This document shows, one piece after another, positions 44,550 through 56,967 of a stretch of 64,000 nt of DNA. Within the stretch, counting starts at the first letter, position 1. Each line of letters opens with the position of its first letter. Source of the DNA: Pezicula radicicola (lineage: Eukaryota; Ascomycota; Leotiomycetes; Helotiales; Dermateaceae); assembly GCA_003008705.1 (NCBI GenBank), contig PDUO01000094.1:68802-132801 (forward strand), written 5' to 3'. The notes under the pieces were generated by a model. That model did no database searches. It saw nothing but the letters and a program-made list of their open reading frames with translations, and had not been told where the DNA came from. The translations under genes were made by a program, and so were the position numbers.

Positions 44550-46760
44550 AAAGAAAATGACAACAAGTTATTCCTTGACAGCAATCACAAAAACTAGTTT
44601 CATCTATTCTATACCTATACTACTTGTGGTCCCAAGTAAAATTGCAACTTGTTTTCTGCTGCTACAGGTTTATGTTTCTCAGATACTACTATACAATAAG
44701 TTAGGCCACTCTGCTAGTCTTTTATCATATCAGCCATATTAAAAGCGACGTTTTCTAGGGATTACAAAGTCTCGATATACATTGTGCTTGTGTAATAGCG
44801 AATCGTGCTGTCCTACCTACTGCTATCTAAAGGACGTGGGCATATTTATCTAGTGATTCTCTTTGTGCGGCAAAGGCAGGAAATAATGTCCTATTTCATT
44901 GGTACTTATAAGTAAAATACCTCACTATTCTTATAATATTTTTCAATAAAGCAAAGAGCTTAACAAAGAATTATTTAACTTTATAGACTTTTAGCTAGCA
45001 CTAAAGGGTTAGATTTTAATGCTTGTTTATAAAGAAAACAGTTCTACTATTAAGCAAAGAAAGGAGAATATATAACACTAAGTCTGTTTTAAGCACTAAA
45101 GAGACATATAACCTATAATGAATTCTAGCCTAATAAATTAGCCCTTCTTTTACTTAAGGTGTTTAGTGTTTACTACTCTGTTGTTTTAAAAGTATAATAA
45201 TAGATAGATCAAGTGTAGAAGAATAGAAGTTCTAAAATTTAGGATTAGAGATAATATATTTATACTATTCTTCTCTTATAATATTAAAACTTGCTCTTTG
45301 CAGTTAAGGCTCTACTACTAATAGACATGGCACTAGTAACTCGAAACGTAGTCTTTCCTTTGTGGTTTTTTAAATATAAGGTAGTGCTATCTATGTCTCT
45401 CTAAGCCTTTATGATTATCTATTATTATAACCTCATTTTTATACTTTTAAATTAAGTCACAAATACAAGAAGGTAAGGCGTTGTACTACCTCTTAGTTCC
45501 TAAAGAGTCGAAATGAGAGGCATCTGATTTGAGATTCTATAGAGAAATATAGTCAGCACTCCTACAAATGAGAATTATTTAACAAGGCGAATTGTAGCGT
45601 GGTAGAAGCTAGGCTATACCAGCGAGTTATGATTTAAGATTCTATGCAAAGATACTGTCAAGATAGAGGGGTAGAAGACGCGGTTATATTAAGGATAGAT
45701 TGTTGCTTATAGTGCTGGGCGTAGATAAGGACACTGGTATACTGCCGAAGGAATATAACTGTATAAGTTTTAGGAGGCTGTTAAGTTAGAGCCTTTAAAC
45801 GAATATTGTCTTTAAAATTCGATGACTAAAAATGTCCACTTGACAACAAACTCAATTAGTTATATCTATTCTTGTACTAGGTAGACCTCGCTTGTTTGCT
45901 CCTATTGTTGTATAGCTGTATATAAAGTTAAGTGGATTGCTGGGCACAAATAGGCAATAGGCAAGAGAGAGACTCGATACACTTGACAAATAAATATAGG
46001 TGGAGTGAGCTTTGTCGGTTATAAGATGGAGATTAGTAGAGGTTTTTTCTCTGAAAAAAATAGCCTGCCTTCAAGTAATTAACAGTCACTTAACCTGTAA
46101 TAAACTCTAGCAGGATAGAATGACCCTTCATTTTCTTAAGGTGTTTAATTGGCTCTTATTCTTAGGATATGTTAACTAGATAAAGTATAGTAGAAATAGG
46201 AGTTTTAGCATTTGTAACTAAAAATCTTATATCTACGTTATTCCTCTCTGGTAATGCTTCTCGGGTCTGAACGTAGGGTCGTCGGCCAAGGCAAAGAAGG
46301 AAGAAAGGGAAGGAAAGGAAAGGAAAGGAAAGGAAAGGAAAGGAAAGGAAAGGAAAGGAAAGGAAAGGAAANAAGGAAAGGAAAGGAAAGGAAAGGAAAG
46401 GAAAGGAAAGGAAAGGAAAGGAAAGGAAAGGAAAAGACTACAAGATAGGTAGATAATGTAGTAGCAACTCTTACTTAGCACAGTAGCTCATAGAAAGGGG
46501 GCTGATGTCAATTTACAACATCAAGAACATCAACAAGGACTGTGCAACACATAAGGCTCTTAAATACTTCTAATAGTGTTCGCTAGACTACAGGATACTC
46601 TTAGAAGCCAATTTTAATTCTCATAAGTGGGAGGTCCATTAGATACTTTAAATTAACCCTTCTCTTTAGAACAAAATAACAATAACTTCTTACTTGACAA
46701 CAACCTAATCTAGTTGTATCACTTCGATACTCTACACAAGAAGTAGTTATCAGTGCTGTA
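44550..46760. repeat. Decayed dispersed repeat segments
   Basis: Segments at 45115-45180 and 46095-46160 share AACCT(A/G)TAAT, CCCTTC and CTTAAGGTGTTTA in order. Segments near 44553, 45830 and 46690 share CTTGACA(A/G)CAA followed by a CTAATTAGTT/TATCTATTCT-like stretch; a similar piece occurs at 53258. They look like old copies of one AT-rich element, too eroded to classify. Confidence 0.5.
46310..46435. repeat. (GGAAA)n microsatellite with one ambiguous base
   Basis: About 125 bp of near-perfect GGAAA pentamers. An N at 46372 marks an unresolved base, so the true repeat number may differ from the assembly. Confidence 0.97.
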
Positions 46761-47698
46761 CCTTCTTAATAACGCTAGTGAGTAGTAATGCTTTAATTGT
46801 ATAGGCGCATAAAGAATACCTCTTGTCCTTCCTTCTTTATTCTTCACTGCATCGTTCTCGTTATCTTCTACGTAATACATCTACATTACATGTTTTATTA
46901 TCTCTAAGCTCGTCACTTCTCGAATCTAATACTAGTAGTTAGAAAAATTAGAATAACACCAGCCAGCCTGGTCTAGAGTTTCCGAATCAAGTTAAACGCT
47001 CGAGTTGTATGAAATATCTGACTTTATTAGATCTCGATAGAGTGGAAGGAGCAGAGACCTTAATGCTTAATTACTTAATAAAATTAGTAGTTTATTAAGA
47101 GAAGAAGAGAGCCTGGGATGGGAGAGTTAGGTAATATCAAATGTGTTCTCTAAGTTATTTTAAGAAGTAATAGAGTTTAATTAAGAGGGTTGATAGAAGA
47201 CTTCTCTTCTACTATAGGTATAACTATTTAATTTATAAAGAGATAAATAAAAGGTTTCTTAAGTATATGTTTCTATAGTACTATCAATGCTTATTCTTAA
47301 CAGTGAAGCAATTTAATAGAATTTCATTCCCTAATTTTAGAAACTCTACGCAATTAAGCGACGTAATGTACACTTACTCTAGATTAGCAGATAATAACAA
47401 TTGTTGATTACTTTCGTTGCGAACCAGGATAAGACATCTACTTTCGAATTCTTAGGTATAGGTAAGGGAAAAGTCTCGTGAAAACTAGAGGAGGTGAGAT
47501 AAGTACTATATACTTGTGTTGTAGAAACTACAAAATAGTTTATATAATGGAATTTACTTTGAGAGCGCTATATTCAAGCATTACTTTCTAGTCAGCACAT
47601 GAAATACAGTCTGAACCTATCCAGATCCTGTCGTCTAACTAATCCATTTTGCCCTCTAAATTCTATGTTATCATCCATCCCCTACTAACGATCCATAA

Positions 47699-48388
47699 TT
47701 ACTCGCCCTTCTCCAATTCCTCAAACTGAACCTCCATATCCAACCCCCTGTACTTCTCCCTCTCAATGTCCTTAAACAATAACTCAGCAACAACACCCAT
47801 ATCCCCCGGTCCGATCTTGATCTCCTCAGTCTCCACCAACCCCACACTCCTAGCCAGCGCCCTCATAGCCGCATTTTTCTTCATAGTCCCGGCTTCAATA
47901 ATATCGACTTCAAGTTCGCAACTTAACCTTAGTAGAACCTGCATAAATACTTTTCCAATTTTTTTCCCTTGTGCGCTGGGCTTCAACATAATGCCTACAT
48001 TGGCGAGACTTGGCGTGATGTCTGGTTCAGTAATCTGCATGACAGCTCCCCATCCCACCATTTCTCTGTCTAAGGAGACGAGAACGTCAAGTGCATGATG
48101 TCGTATTGGGGCTTCCTTGAATCGATTTAACATTCTTACTTCTGGGGATGGTCTTATTGCTGTGGTTTCTGGCTGGGGTTGTGCTTTTGATTCTAATGGA
48201 GTGCTGGATGTGGAAGGATCCTGCTTAGCTTTTTTCACGAGGACTGAGATTGAGGGGTCGTTAGCCATGGAGAGGTAGGCATCGGTTTTGGCGGGTGTTA
48301 AACGATGAAATTTGAGGTTTGGTGAGGAGGGAATGGTTATGGTCCAGTCTTGGGTGAAGAAACGGGGTTCTGACGTGGTTGGAGGCAT
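47699..48388 (-). CDS. GNAT-family N-acetyltransferase
   Basis: Intronless 229-aa protein with a GCN5-related acetyltransferase fold, transferring acetyl from acetyl-CoA to an amine. The acetyl-CoA binding motif A is VGIMLKPSAQGKKIGK (Q-x-x-x-G/A type pyrophosphate loop), preceded by the core strand VGWGAVMQI. The strand-helix after it is VDIIEAGTMKKNAAMRALARSVG. An inserted Pro/Ser/Gln-rich segment (about residues 55-80) interrupts the N-terminal helices. The substrate is unknown. Codons are C-ending at the start and G/T-ending at the end. Divergent from the TatD gene, 563 bp apart. Confidence 0.85.
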   Translation of the reverse strand: MPPTTSEPRFFTQDWTITIPSSPNLKFHRLTPAKTDAYLSMANDPSISVLVKKAKQDPSTSSTPLESKAQPQPETTAIRPSPEVRMLNRFKEAPIRHHALDVLVSLDREMVGWGAVMQITEPDITPSLANVGIMLKPSAQGKKIGKVFMQVLLRLSCELEVDIIEAGTMKKNAAMRALARSVGLVETEEIKIGPGDMGVVAELLFKDIEREKYRGLDMEVQFEELEKGE

Positions 48389-48951
48389 GACTGTTAATGG
48401 TGTGTTTGAGATAAGGAAGGACTGAGAAGAGGCGTCTATGTTGATTGACTATAAGAGTGGGCTGGAAAATTGAGACTGTAGAAGTGGAGTTGAGGTTTGG
48501 AGTTTGAGATGGGAAGAGACTTCGAGAAAATTGGGAATAATAAATAAGGAATATATATGCCAGAAAGTGAGGCACAATTCGAGCTTCTCACGATGCTCAA
48601 TGCTCACAAAGATAAAGTAAGAGTCATCGTCGACACCTTCCTGTTCAAGTATAACCTCGGTGGTTGGCACCGCAAAAGGCTTCGTTTTAAAGCTATCCAG
48701 AAACTTGGCAAGAAGCACTTCCGTTGATGCCTGCAGTCATGGACATCGAAACTTCGATATCAATTTTGGTATATGAAGATGAATTATGAAAGCCTAAAAC
48801 GGAGGAAAGCGACAGGAAGCGCTGAAGGTGCAGACACGCCAGATCAAAATTGGCGGTGAACGACGTGTGGCAGAATTTCTTGCGCTTTCCTTGACGGGCC
48901 ACTTCATCCCACCTCGACCTTAGCTGAACGTCTACAACTTTGCCTTCCTAT
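48389..48951. promoter_or_regulatory. Divergent promoter region
   Basis: Between the acetyltransferase (-) and the TatD nuclease (+). No distinct sites recognised; minus-strand frames here are featureless. Confidence 0.4.
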
Positions 48952-50203
48952 ATGATTCCCCTCTACAGAAATTTGCGAACTCTATGCAGCTATCGACAAA
49001 AACCTGCAGTCATTAACCTTCACTACAGGCTACTCCCCCGGCGGTCTTTCACAATGGTAGCCAACAACCTAGGAAACGCGCCTCCAAAATCAACCTCCAG
49101 GCAGCGATACATAGATGTAAACACCTTCCTCATTTCTTCTTAGCTATCCAGGAGAATCGTCCACTAATAACCCCTCCACAGTAGATAGGCATCAACCTCA
49201 CCGATCCAATCTACACAGGTCTCTACCACGGCACCCAACGACATCCCAATGACCTCGAAGGCGTCCTCCAACGAGCTCGCGAAGCAGGTTGTCAAAAGTT
49301 GATAGTAACTGGTTCAGACCTTGCAGAATCCGCAAAGGCAACTGAGCTATCGAAAGCCCATCGTACGTCTTCGTCCTCTACCAACCAAATACCACCCCAA
49401 TCTCCCACCTAGAACACAAAGAAATGGCTAACAATAAAATGTTAGCCAACTTCATCTACAACACAATCGGCGTACATCCCTGTTCTTGCCTCCAATTCAC
49501 GAAACACCCAGACGGCGCAGAAGATATGCTGCAGAAACTACAAGAATTAGCAATCAAAGCAAAGGACTCGGGACATTGTGTAGCATTTGGAGAAATAGGA
49601 TTAGATTACGATCGACTCCCCCTCTGCCCCAAAGCAGAACAACTCGAATTCTTCGCAAAGCAACTCGATATAGCAATTTCCCTCAACCTCCCCCTCTTCC
49701 TCCATTCTCGCGCCGCACATGAAGACTTTGTCTCCCTATTGAAAGAAAGGTTAGATCGATTACCAAAAAGAGGGGTCGTACACAGTTTCACAGGAACCCT
49801 ATCCGAAATGGAAGAATTAGTATCTCTTGGTTTTGACATAGGGATAAACGGATGCTCACTCAAAACCGACGAAAACTGCAACGTAGTAGCGAAAATCCCA
49901 TTAGAGAGATTGCAATTAGAAACAGATGGGCCATGGTGTGAAATGAGAGCAAGTCACACAGGAATGAAGTTTCTTAAGGCTCCTTATCCAGTTTTTAAAG
50001 AGGTGGAGGGGGAGACTACTTGGAAGAGTGTTAAGAAGGAGAAGTGGGTGGAGTGGGCTATGGTCAAGGGAAGGAATGAGCCGTGCTGTATTGGACGGGT
50101 TGCTTGGGCTGTGGCTGGGATTAAGGGTGTTGAGGTGGAGGTTGTGACTGAGGCTGCTTGGGAGAATACTGTTGGGATGTTTGGGCTAGGAGAGAGTAAA
50201 TAG
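48952..50203 (+). CDS. TatD-type metal-dependent deoxyribonuclease
   Basis: Three exons (48952-49116, 49185-49362, 49446-50203) give 366 aa. The exon joins reconstruct the family start DIGINLTDPIYTGLYHG and then NTIGVHPC. Metal-site motifs follow: FGEIGLDYDR (Glu ligand), LFLHSRAAHEDF, VVHSFTGT and the final LETDGPWC. TatD proteins are 3'-5' exo/endonucleases linked to DNA repair and apoptotic-type DNA degradation. The N-terminal ~35 residues are Arg-rich without acids (MIPLYRNLRTLCSYRQKP), resembling a mitochondrial targeting sequence. A later ATG (MVANNL...) would give a cytosolic form. I prefer the first ATG but alternative initiation is plausible. Confidence 0.92.
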
Positions 50204-51298
50204 ACTGGCGAAGGTGAAGATAGATGGAGCGCTGAGATGGGTTGGAGAAATATTGCTTTAGGGATCTGATGTAGAAATACCCTGTGATAGACAGTAAGCC
50301 CAAATAGAATAGACAAAGAATAAACAATTTTATACATTCATAACCATGCATGAGAATACAATATTCTAACACAATACTCTTAAAAGTTTGTTCAGCTTTA
50401 GTCAAGTATCTACACACAAAGAAGATAGCAAGAGAAAGTCCGTAATATAAGCCTCATAATCTGGATAGTTTTACATTCGACGAAGCAAATCATCACTAGT
50501 ACTCCGTAAGATAGGTAGCAACTACGTATATCTAGTCCATACTTCAGCACTTCTGGCCTGTGCAGTTCAAACATGGCCAACCTGCTCCCAAATGATGTGA
50601 ACCTTGATCTCATTGAGTTAATCTTCACACTCGCGAATGACGCAGTATACCTTACTTCATGAGACACAAGAGATTTTAGAGTTCTATACACGCATTTTGA
50701 GTTCCTCTGTGAGAACAGCACAGTAATATATTAGAGACATACACTCCTCTTAAAAGCCGACGGACACGGAAGAAGAGTGTATCGTAGCCCGTAAGTGCGA
50801 GTAGCGAGCAAATGTTAACTCAACCAGTGGCCTTCTCTTGCTTGATACTCCGTATCTCGTACCGCAGTGCCATCGTGAAGGAAGAAAAGGCTGAGCCAAC
50901 ACATGTAAAATAGAAACACTGCCTCGAATATCAACAGGCCACCCCTATTCACAGCCACAACAACCACCATAAGCGAGCCCGGTCCGAAGCACACAGGAAC
51001 GAGGGATCCAATCAGCAAGCTCGGGTTAAATGACATCACTCGTACGAAGTTCATCCTGCCCCTCCATCAGAATCTCAAGAGCTGCAAGTTTCTTTCTTCG
51101 CCGCGCAATCTGGGTAACCGCAGCACAAAGATTCGAAGCTGGCCTGCGTATCTGCGTATAAAGAGAGCTCAGTCCTTCAGACACATCAGCCAAGTCATCT
51201 CTCAAAAGACTCTTTGTAGCAACTTCCGATACTCTCGTCGCGAACCTCAAATCGACAAATTCATTACCCCGCTATTTACAATCAAAGAAGCACTCACC
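50204..51298. other. Intergenic region
   Basis: Trailer of the TatD gene and leader of the SYLF gene. Two minus frames (50815-51054 and 51026-51250) include a short hydrophobic stretch and a basic helix but do not form a recognisable gene. Confidence 0.4.
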
Positions 51299-52815
51299 AT
51301 GTCGGCTCCAAACGAGTATCCTCCAGAGAAGACTGGACAGTATCCACCACCGCAGCCTGGTGATACCCATCAATACCCACCACCTCCAACGGATGCGCAA
51401 TATCAATATCCACCTCCGCCCGCGGGAGCTCCTCCCGGATACAGTGCGCCATCTAGTGTTCCTCCAAACCAACAACAACATCACTACACACCACCAAGCG
51501 GCGGCGTATTCCATGAAAACATAACCCCAACAGGAGAATCACACCCTCAATACCCACCACCCCCCGCCGGAGGTCCTCCTCACCAGCAACAACAGCAGCC
51601 ATACCAGCCATACCAGCCAACAGCATGGATACCCGAGCAGAACCAGTATCAACCACCAACCGGCCAAACAGCCGCGACAGGTGCAGCGACAGGTCCCGCG
51701 GTAGGAACAGCGCAAACCTCTCCCCATGGAAAGCTGTCAGCATGGGATAAAACTCGGAATACCAGCAAAGCAGGATTCGATAAACTATGGTCTGGTTTCG
51801 AGAAACTCGGTGTGCCAGTCAACAAGTTCACGAACAAAATTGGCTCGGAGGCTTTCTGGCCTCAGAGTTTGGATAAGGAGAGTGATAAGTGTGCCCGTAT
51901 TTTGAAATCTTTCTGCAGTAAGTTCTTCTCTCACACTATTTCCCTCTATTCACAAAAACTTGAAATTCATTTGAGTAACTTGCTTGCCCAATTTTCTTAA
52001 ATTCCTGCACTTTGCCCCAGAACAAATACTAACGAATTAAAACAGAAGACGGATTCTACTCTGAACGACCCACCGACCCCAACGCACCCAAGGACGGACC
52101 TAAGGGAAAGCCCAAAGTCCTCGTTAAGATTCCACAAAAAGTCATTAAGAATGCCGTAGCACTGGCGATCTTCACAACAATGCGAACTGGTCTCTGGGTG
52201 TCAGGCGCAGGCGGTTCCGGCGTTCTAATCGCCCGTCTCCCAGATGGAAGCTGGTCACCCCCTTCAGGTCTCCTTATCCACACGGCCGGTGTTGGCTTCA
52301 TGGCCGGTATCGACATCTACGACTGCGTTCTCGTTATCAACACACCCGAGGCACTAGCAGCATTCAAGAAAGTACGTGTCTCGCTCGGTGGCGAAATTTC
52401 CGTTGCGGCAGGACCAGTAGGAGTCGGTGGAATTGGCGAGTTCGATATGGTTGGTGAGCGAAAGCGCAAACCAGTCTGGACCTACATGAAATCTCGAGGT
52501 CTCTACGCTGGAGTTCAAATCGATGGTTCGATTGTCGTCGAAAGAAACGATGAAAATGCACGCTTCTACGGCGAGAGATTGTCAGCTTCTGATATTCTGG
52601 CGGGTAAATTGAAGAACGTACCGCAGAGTACACGGTTGTTGACGGAGGTCTTGAAGGAGGCTGAGGGTAGAAAGGACGTCAATCAGCATGTGCTTCAGGA
52701 AGTTGATCAAGTACCTCCTCCAGGGGATATGGAGGTTGAGAAGGGCTCTCATCCGACGAAAGAGCAGCAAGAGATGTATGCGCCGGAGAAGGGTGATGCT
52801 GCTCGGTATGCTTAA
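51299..52815 (+). CDS. SYLF-domain protein (Ysc84-like, lipid/actin-associated)
   Basis: Two exons (51299-51917, 52046-52815) give 462 aa. The first ~145 residues are a Pro/Gln/Tyr-rich disordered region with repeated QYPPPP motifs, candidates for WW or SH3 domain binding. A linker with DKLWSGFEKLGVPVNKFTNKIG follows. The SYLF domain covers about residues 225-430: AVALAIFTTMRTGLWVSGAG, SGVLIARLPDGSWSPPSG, GFMAGIDIYDCVLVINT, SLGGEISVAAGPVG and SRGLYAGVQIDGS. In yeast Ysc84 this domain binds actin and phosphoinositides at endocytic sites. Here the SH3 domain is absent and replaced by the N-terminal Pro-rich region, a common fungal arrangement. The intron (51918-52045) contains TTTGAGTAACTTG, a word recurring in this window. 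Confidence 0.93.
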
Positions 52816-54179
52816 GAAGGTTGAGAGATTGTGCAAGTTACTTATTGATAATGAGATCATGAACAACAGCAGTTGCGTTGCTTTTACGAAGCGTTTATAG
52901 ATATCTGAATATACCCAATTTGTTCCATCTCTGGCTCTCCATGAAAGTTTGTTCGCTGTGTACAACGCTATGTATAATTAGGAATTAACTAGGATTTGTA
53001 CTAAACCCCAATTCTTAACTTGACAGCACTAAGTTATATAGTATACATAGTTGCTAGAAAAACAGCTGGAAACTTCACCGCATTACAGACAATTAGTCCA
53101 GGCTTCTAGCGATCCAAGATTAACTTAATACTCCTCTTGAACCACTCAAAAATTAAGAAACTTATTATAAATTAGTTACTCTTCTAGTTTAACCTTGGAC
53201 ACCAAACCAATTATTTATAAATAGAAACAAGGGTTTAATCAAACAACACGAAGTTCCTTGACAGCGAAACTAATTAGCTCGCTTAGAGTATTTATTCTTT
53301 AGGGGGTGCTAGTGGTGTTTTGGACTTGTTTAGGGATTGGTTTTAAGGATTGGTTTAAGGATTGGTCTGTGAAAGGGAGAGGAAGGGGTTCGTAGGTAGG
53401 TGGGGTTTGTTTAGGTGATTGTGAAGGAGGGAAGGGGGGAGGTTTGGGTTTTTGTATGATGGGGTTTGGGTTTTTGTTTTGTTTTAGGTTTGGGGGGTAT
53501 TATGTAGGGTGGTTGTGGTGATGTTTATTAACTTAAAAGAAAGGGAAGGTATATAGATGTAAGACTAAATAAGAGCCTATAATAGATGAGAGATAAGAGA
53601 TAGTAAGAAGGAAAGTTGAAGGTTTGATTAACTTTAATAGTTTTGTGTTATTGTTAGAAGTCAGATGGATTTGTGAGTATACTCGGTGGTTAAGTTTAAC
53701 TAAACAAATACCAGAGGATGTACTACTACTTCATTACTAGAGTATTCATAGTAGTATAAGAGCAACCGGAACTTGAAGAAAATGCCTGAGTATAATCCCA
53801 CCAACACAGCGAGATAAGTAGCAGTTATTCATAAATTCTCAAAGGGAGTTGAGGAATTAAATTTCATCCAAACCCGGCGGGAATTGTTTCCTTGCCTTAG
53901 GGACTTTGTGATAAAATGGTATCTTAAATTTATGTTGGCAAGAGCAGCAGCAGTCAAAAGCCGCAGGCCCCAAGGCGAGTTCGGTTTCTGCGCACAACCT
54001 CACGATACTCGAGTATAAATCCCGAAAATAAACGCCGTTGAGCAGATACCGAAATACAGATCCCGGTACTCGTCTCCTACGCTAGTCCGAGAAAGCTACC
54101 CCTCCCACCTCAGGTCTTCTCCTCACGTCGTTCCACAAAGCAATTGACTATAATTCTGTCAGAAGACGTGTTATTCAAG
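52816..54179. other. Intergenic region
   Basis: AT-rich to G/T-rich non-coding DNA. About 53255 there is a piece of the dispersed relic repeat seen at 44553-46690. At 53325-53365 an AAGGATTGGTTT-type 12-mer is repeated about three times. No gene seen. Confidence 0.45.
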
Positions 54180-55562
54180 ATGCCCGAAAAGATTCGCCTT
54201 GCAGTGTCCCAATCTTACACCCTCTCAACCCCATCTGCAACTCTCTCCGCGCTCGAGCGCACAGTCCAAGCTGCATCCAAGCAATCTATCGACCTCACCC
54301 TCTTTCCCGAGGCCTACCTAGGCGGCTATCCGCGGACTGCAACATTTGGTGCAGCTGTCGGCGCACGAGACCCCTATGGCCGCGAGCAATTCCTCCATTA
54401 TTTCAATGACGCCGTAGATTTGGGGGACACACCCGAAGGGGCCGGAGATAAATGGGTTGAAAGAAAGCTGGTCTCGCCTCGAGAGGGTTTGAGAGGTGAT
54501 GGGACGCGAGAGGAATTGGAGAGGATCGCGAGGGAGACAGGAGTCTTTATTGTGACGGGCTTAGTAGAGAAGTGTGGTGGAACACTGTATTGTGGTGTTG
54601 TCTACGTCTGCCCGAGGTTGGGTGTAGTAGGAAAGAGGAGGAAGGTTATGCCAGTAGGTCAATTGCAATCAGCAACTTATTACCCAATGCAAATAAAGGA
54701 TATAAAGCTAACAATACTCCAAGACCGGCAGCGAACGTTTGATCTGGGGCCAAGGACAACCCTCTTCACTACGTGCAATTACAACTACAATTCGAGGAGT
54801 TAAGCTCACTCTTGCAGCTGCCATTTGCTGGGAGAATTATATGCCCTTGCTTCGACAGTCACTTTACAGCCAGAACGTCAATTTGTATCTAGCACCTACA
54901 GCTGATGCAAGAGACACCTGGTTGTCCCTTATGAGAACCGTAGCTTCTGAGGGACGTTGTGTTGTCCTCAGCTCCAATCAATGCATGACTAAAGCAAACC
55001 TTCCAGAGTGGATTACAGGACAAAATAAAAACAAAACCGAGAAGCATGTCACTAATGGCAGTTCCCGCCCGAGGGCAATAAGAAGAGGGTCGACCATCAC
55101 AGACGAAGGTCACGAAATTGCATTGCCCGGTCCAAAAGATTCATCAGCGATATCGGAGAATGGGGACGATTTTCAACTGCCAACCAGGCTGCGAAGAAAG
55201 TCAACTGTCACCGAAGATGGCCACGAAATTGTCTTGTTGTCTGAAGGAGCAACAACGACCAAAACACAAAAGGCAAAACCAGATACCTCTGATTTCATAT
55301 GCCGAGGAGGATCTTGCATCATATCACCACTTGGAGATGTCCTCGCTGGTCCTTTGTGGGAAGACGAGAACGGATTACTTGTGGTTGATATAGATTTCGA
55401 TGACTGTGTTCGTGGACGACTAGACCTCGACGTTGGTGGAAGCTACTCGAGGTACGTTCAAATATCTATTCCCTGGTTGGGTATCTCTAACTAACTAATC
55501 TAAAAAGAAATGACGCGTTCAAGCTTACCGTTGAGGGCCTGGATATCAGCCCCCCTCCCTAG
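54180..55562 (+). CDS. Nitrilase-superfamily nitrile hydrolase
   Basis: Hydrolyses nitriles to carboxylic acids and ammonia (family function; substrate here unknown). Exons 54180-54653, 54724-55451 and 55508-55562 give 418 aa. The catalytic triad is visible: Glu44 in [11 protein letters not shown], Lys155 in GKRRKVMP and Cys193 in [11 protein letters not shown]. Downstream [17 protein letters not shown] and [16 protein letters not shown] also fit. A non-typical insertion of about 85 residues (258-345) between SSNQC...LPEW and the GGSCIISP strand is hydrophilic and contains a duplicated unit, [16 protein letters not shown] and [16 protein letters not shown], each with an RRxS kinase-A-like site. 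The gene converges on the bestrophin-like gene, 143 bp apart. Confidence 0.93.
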
Positions 55563-55705
55563 TTCTACCTTTTATTCCTCTATTTTACCCGTCTGGTCCA
55601 TCCATCTTCTCCTATAACCATCTATCATTAGTAGTCCTTTGCCAGCAAAAGCAAGAGACCAAATATCTATGTCTCTATCTATTTTCTCTCTTCTGCGAAC
55701 ATATT

Positions 55706-56967
55706 TTAAACTTCTAAAGCATCTCCTATGTCTGTATCGTCGCGATCGGAATATCGTTCGTTCAAGTTGTTTTCACTGAGATTATCGACCGAGTCTCCTA
55801 ACAGTGTTCTGAGACTCGATACCGTGGATGGGCCTTCACTCTTTTGTGGATGCGCCATAATGTCGTCGAGGTCGAGGGCAAGAAGATTGCAATACCGGTC
55901 TAGATCTAAATCGTTTGGACCCTCTCCCCATGGCTAAACATGTCTTAGCAATGTAATGAACACAGGGGCATAAATCCTTACATTCTCAATCTCTAAGCCA
56001 ACCTCTGTTAACGCAAATAGTGCGTATGCAGTTACCATCGTAACGGCAATACTCCACCACTTCAACTCCCGCCAAAGCTGACTTGGAAGCGCGAAAACAA
56101 ATATCCATACAATCCTTGAAATGGCAATATTATAGCCGAGGGGAATTGGCGTTCGTAGCAAGCGCTCACATGCGGAGATGACAGCTGTGAAACCATCCAT
56201 CTGCGCCAGAAGATGAGTCAGTACTTGGGTGTCGATATGAGGATCTGTCTCGACTCTTAGGCGTTCGACAAACGCAGAGAGATATAGTGCGATCGTCAAG
56301 GGATGATTCGTTGCGGAGTAGTTATACTATAACCCCACCATCATTAGCGATTTGTTCGGCACCAACCGATTGGACGAGGGGCAAATAACATTTGGCAAGT
56401 ATCCAACCAAGATCTTCAGGTCTCTGCACTCGCTCCAGTCTCTTTCGCCTCTCAAATGATGCTTCAATGCTACAGCAAGTGTGAGGACTGTTCTTATGGC
56501 AGCCTTCTTCTCCAGAGGAATCCTATCGGGATTCTTTTGAATAGGCACATGCAGCCACAGCGTTCGAGCAAAGTTGCGGGAGTGTGCAGAAAGAATATCC
56601 CATTGCGTCCGACCATCCCACCAGCGGTTGTAGGAAGATTGCATACGAAATGTGATAGCTAGACCAACGACGAATCCAAAGATAGGGAATAGAATTGGAG
56701 AATGCATAGAAAACTGGTTGTCTTTGAAATGACTCCCCAAACATATCAGAGCCGCGACAGCACCTGCAAGAAAAACCTGGAGGTGGAAGGTTAGTTTTTC
56801 TTCTTTCTCATGATATCCAGGGCACGAACCTGGGGTAAAATGGTAAAGAAGGCACCGCCTTCCCACCTCAACGAATATGGAATCCATCTCTCATTCAATC
56901 GTTTCTCCCTCTGGCCAGCATGCCACTCCTTCAGAGTATGAGGCGCGTGGTGATGTTGCGAGATCAT
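55706..56967 (-). CDS. Bestrophin-like (UPF0187) anion channel
   Basis: Four exons (56967-56830, 56776-56390, 56326-55982, 55933-55706) give 365 aa. Family features are the N-terminal cytosolic start ending RWEGGAFFTILPQVF, a membrane segment FLAGAVAALICLGSHF, a second with PILFPIFGFVVGLAITFR followed by the hallmark SSYNRWWDGR, then RLLRTPIPLGY, two more hydrophobic helices (IVWIFVFALP and IAVTMVTAYALFAL) and the ENPWGEGPNDLDLD segment. Members form chloride-type channels in fungal and plant membranes. A TAG in frame at 56327-56329 is avoided if 56327-56389 is an intron (GTTATT donor, CTAAT branch, TTATAG acceptor), which rebuilds the family pattern. I chose the ATG at 56967 because the frame upstream has no ATG. 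Confidence 0.88.

Larger units (their letters stand above)
42919..47698. other. 4.8-kb gene desert with relic repeats
   Basis: Starts with CA/CCT-rich and then G/T-rich low-complexity sequence (43300-44200). It continues as AT-rich DNA with partial, decayed repeats around 44550, 45110, 45830, 46085 and 46680 and a (GGAAA)n microsatellite. The longest frames are short and featureless. No gene recognised. Confidence 0.55.

Noticed and set aside
46233..46481. Repetitive Phe-Leu-Ser-Phe-Pro ORF
   Set aside because: Pure translation of the pentamer microsatellite.
50815..51250. Minus-strand small membrane protein upstream of the SYLF gene
   Set aside because: The two frames could not be joined with good splice sites and show no conservation signature; a transcript would be needed.
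51272..51743. Minus-strand ORFs opposite the SYLF exon 1
   Set aside because: Antisense of a Pro/Gln-rich coding region, which gives long Trp/Gly/Val-rich spurious frames.
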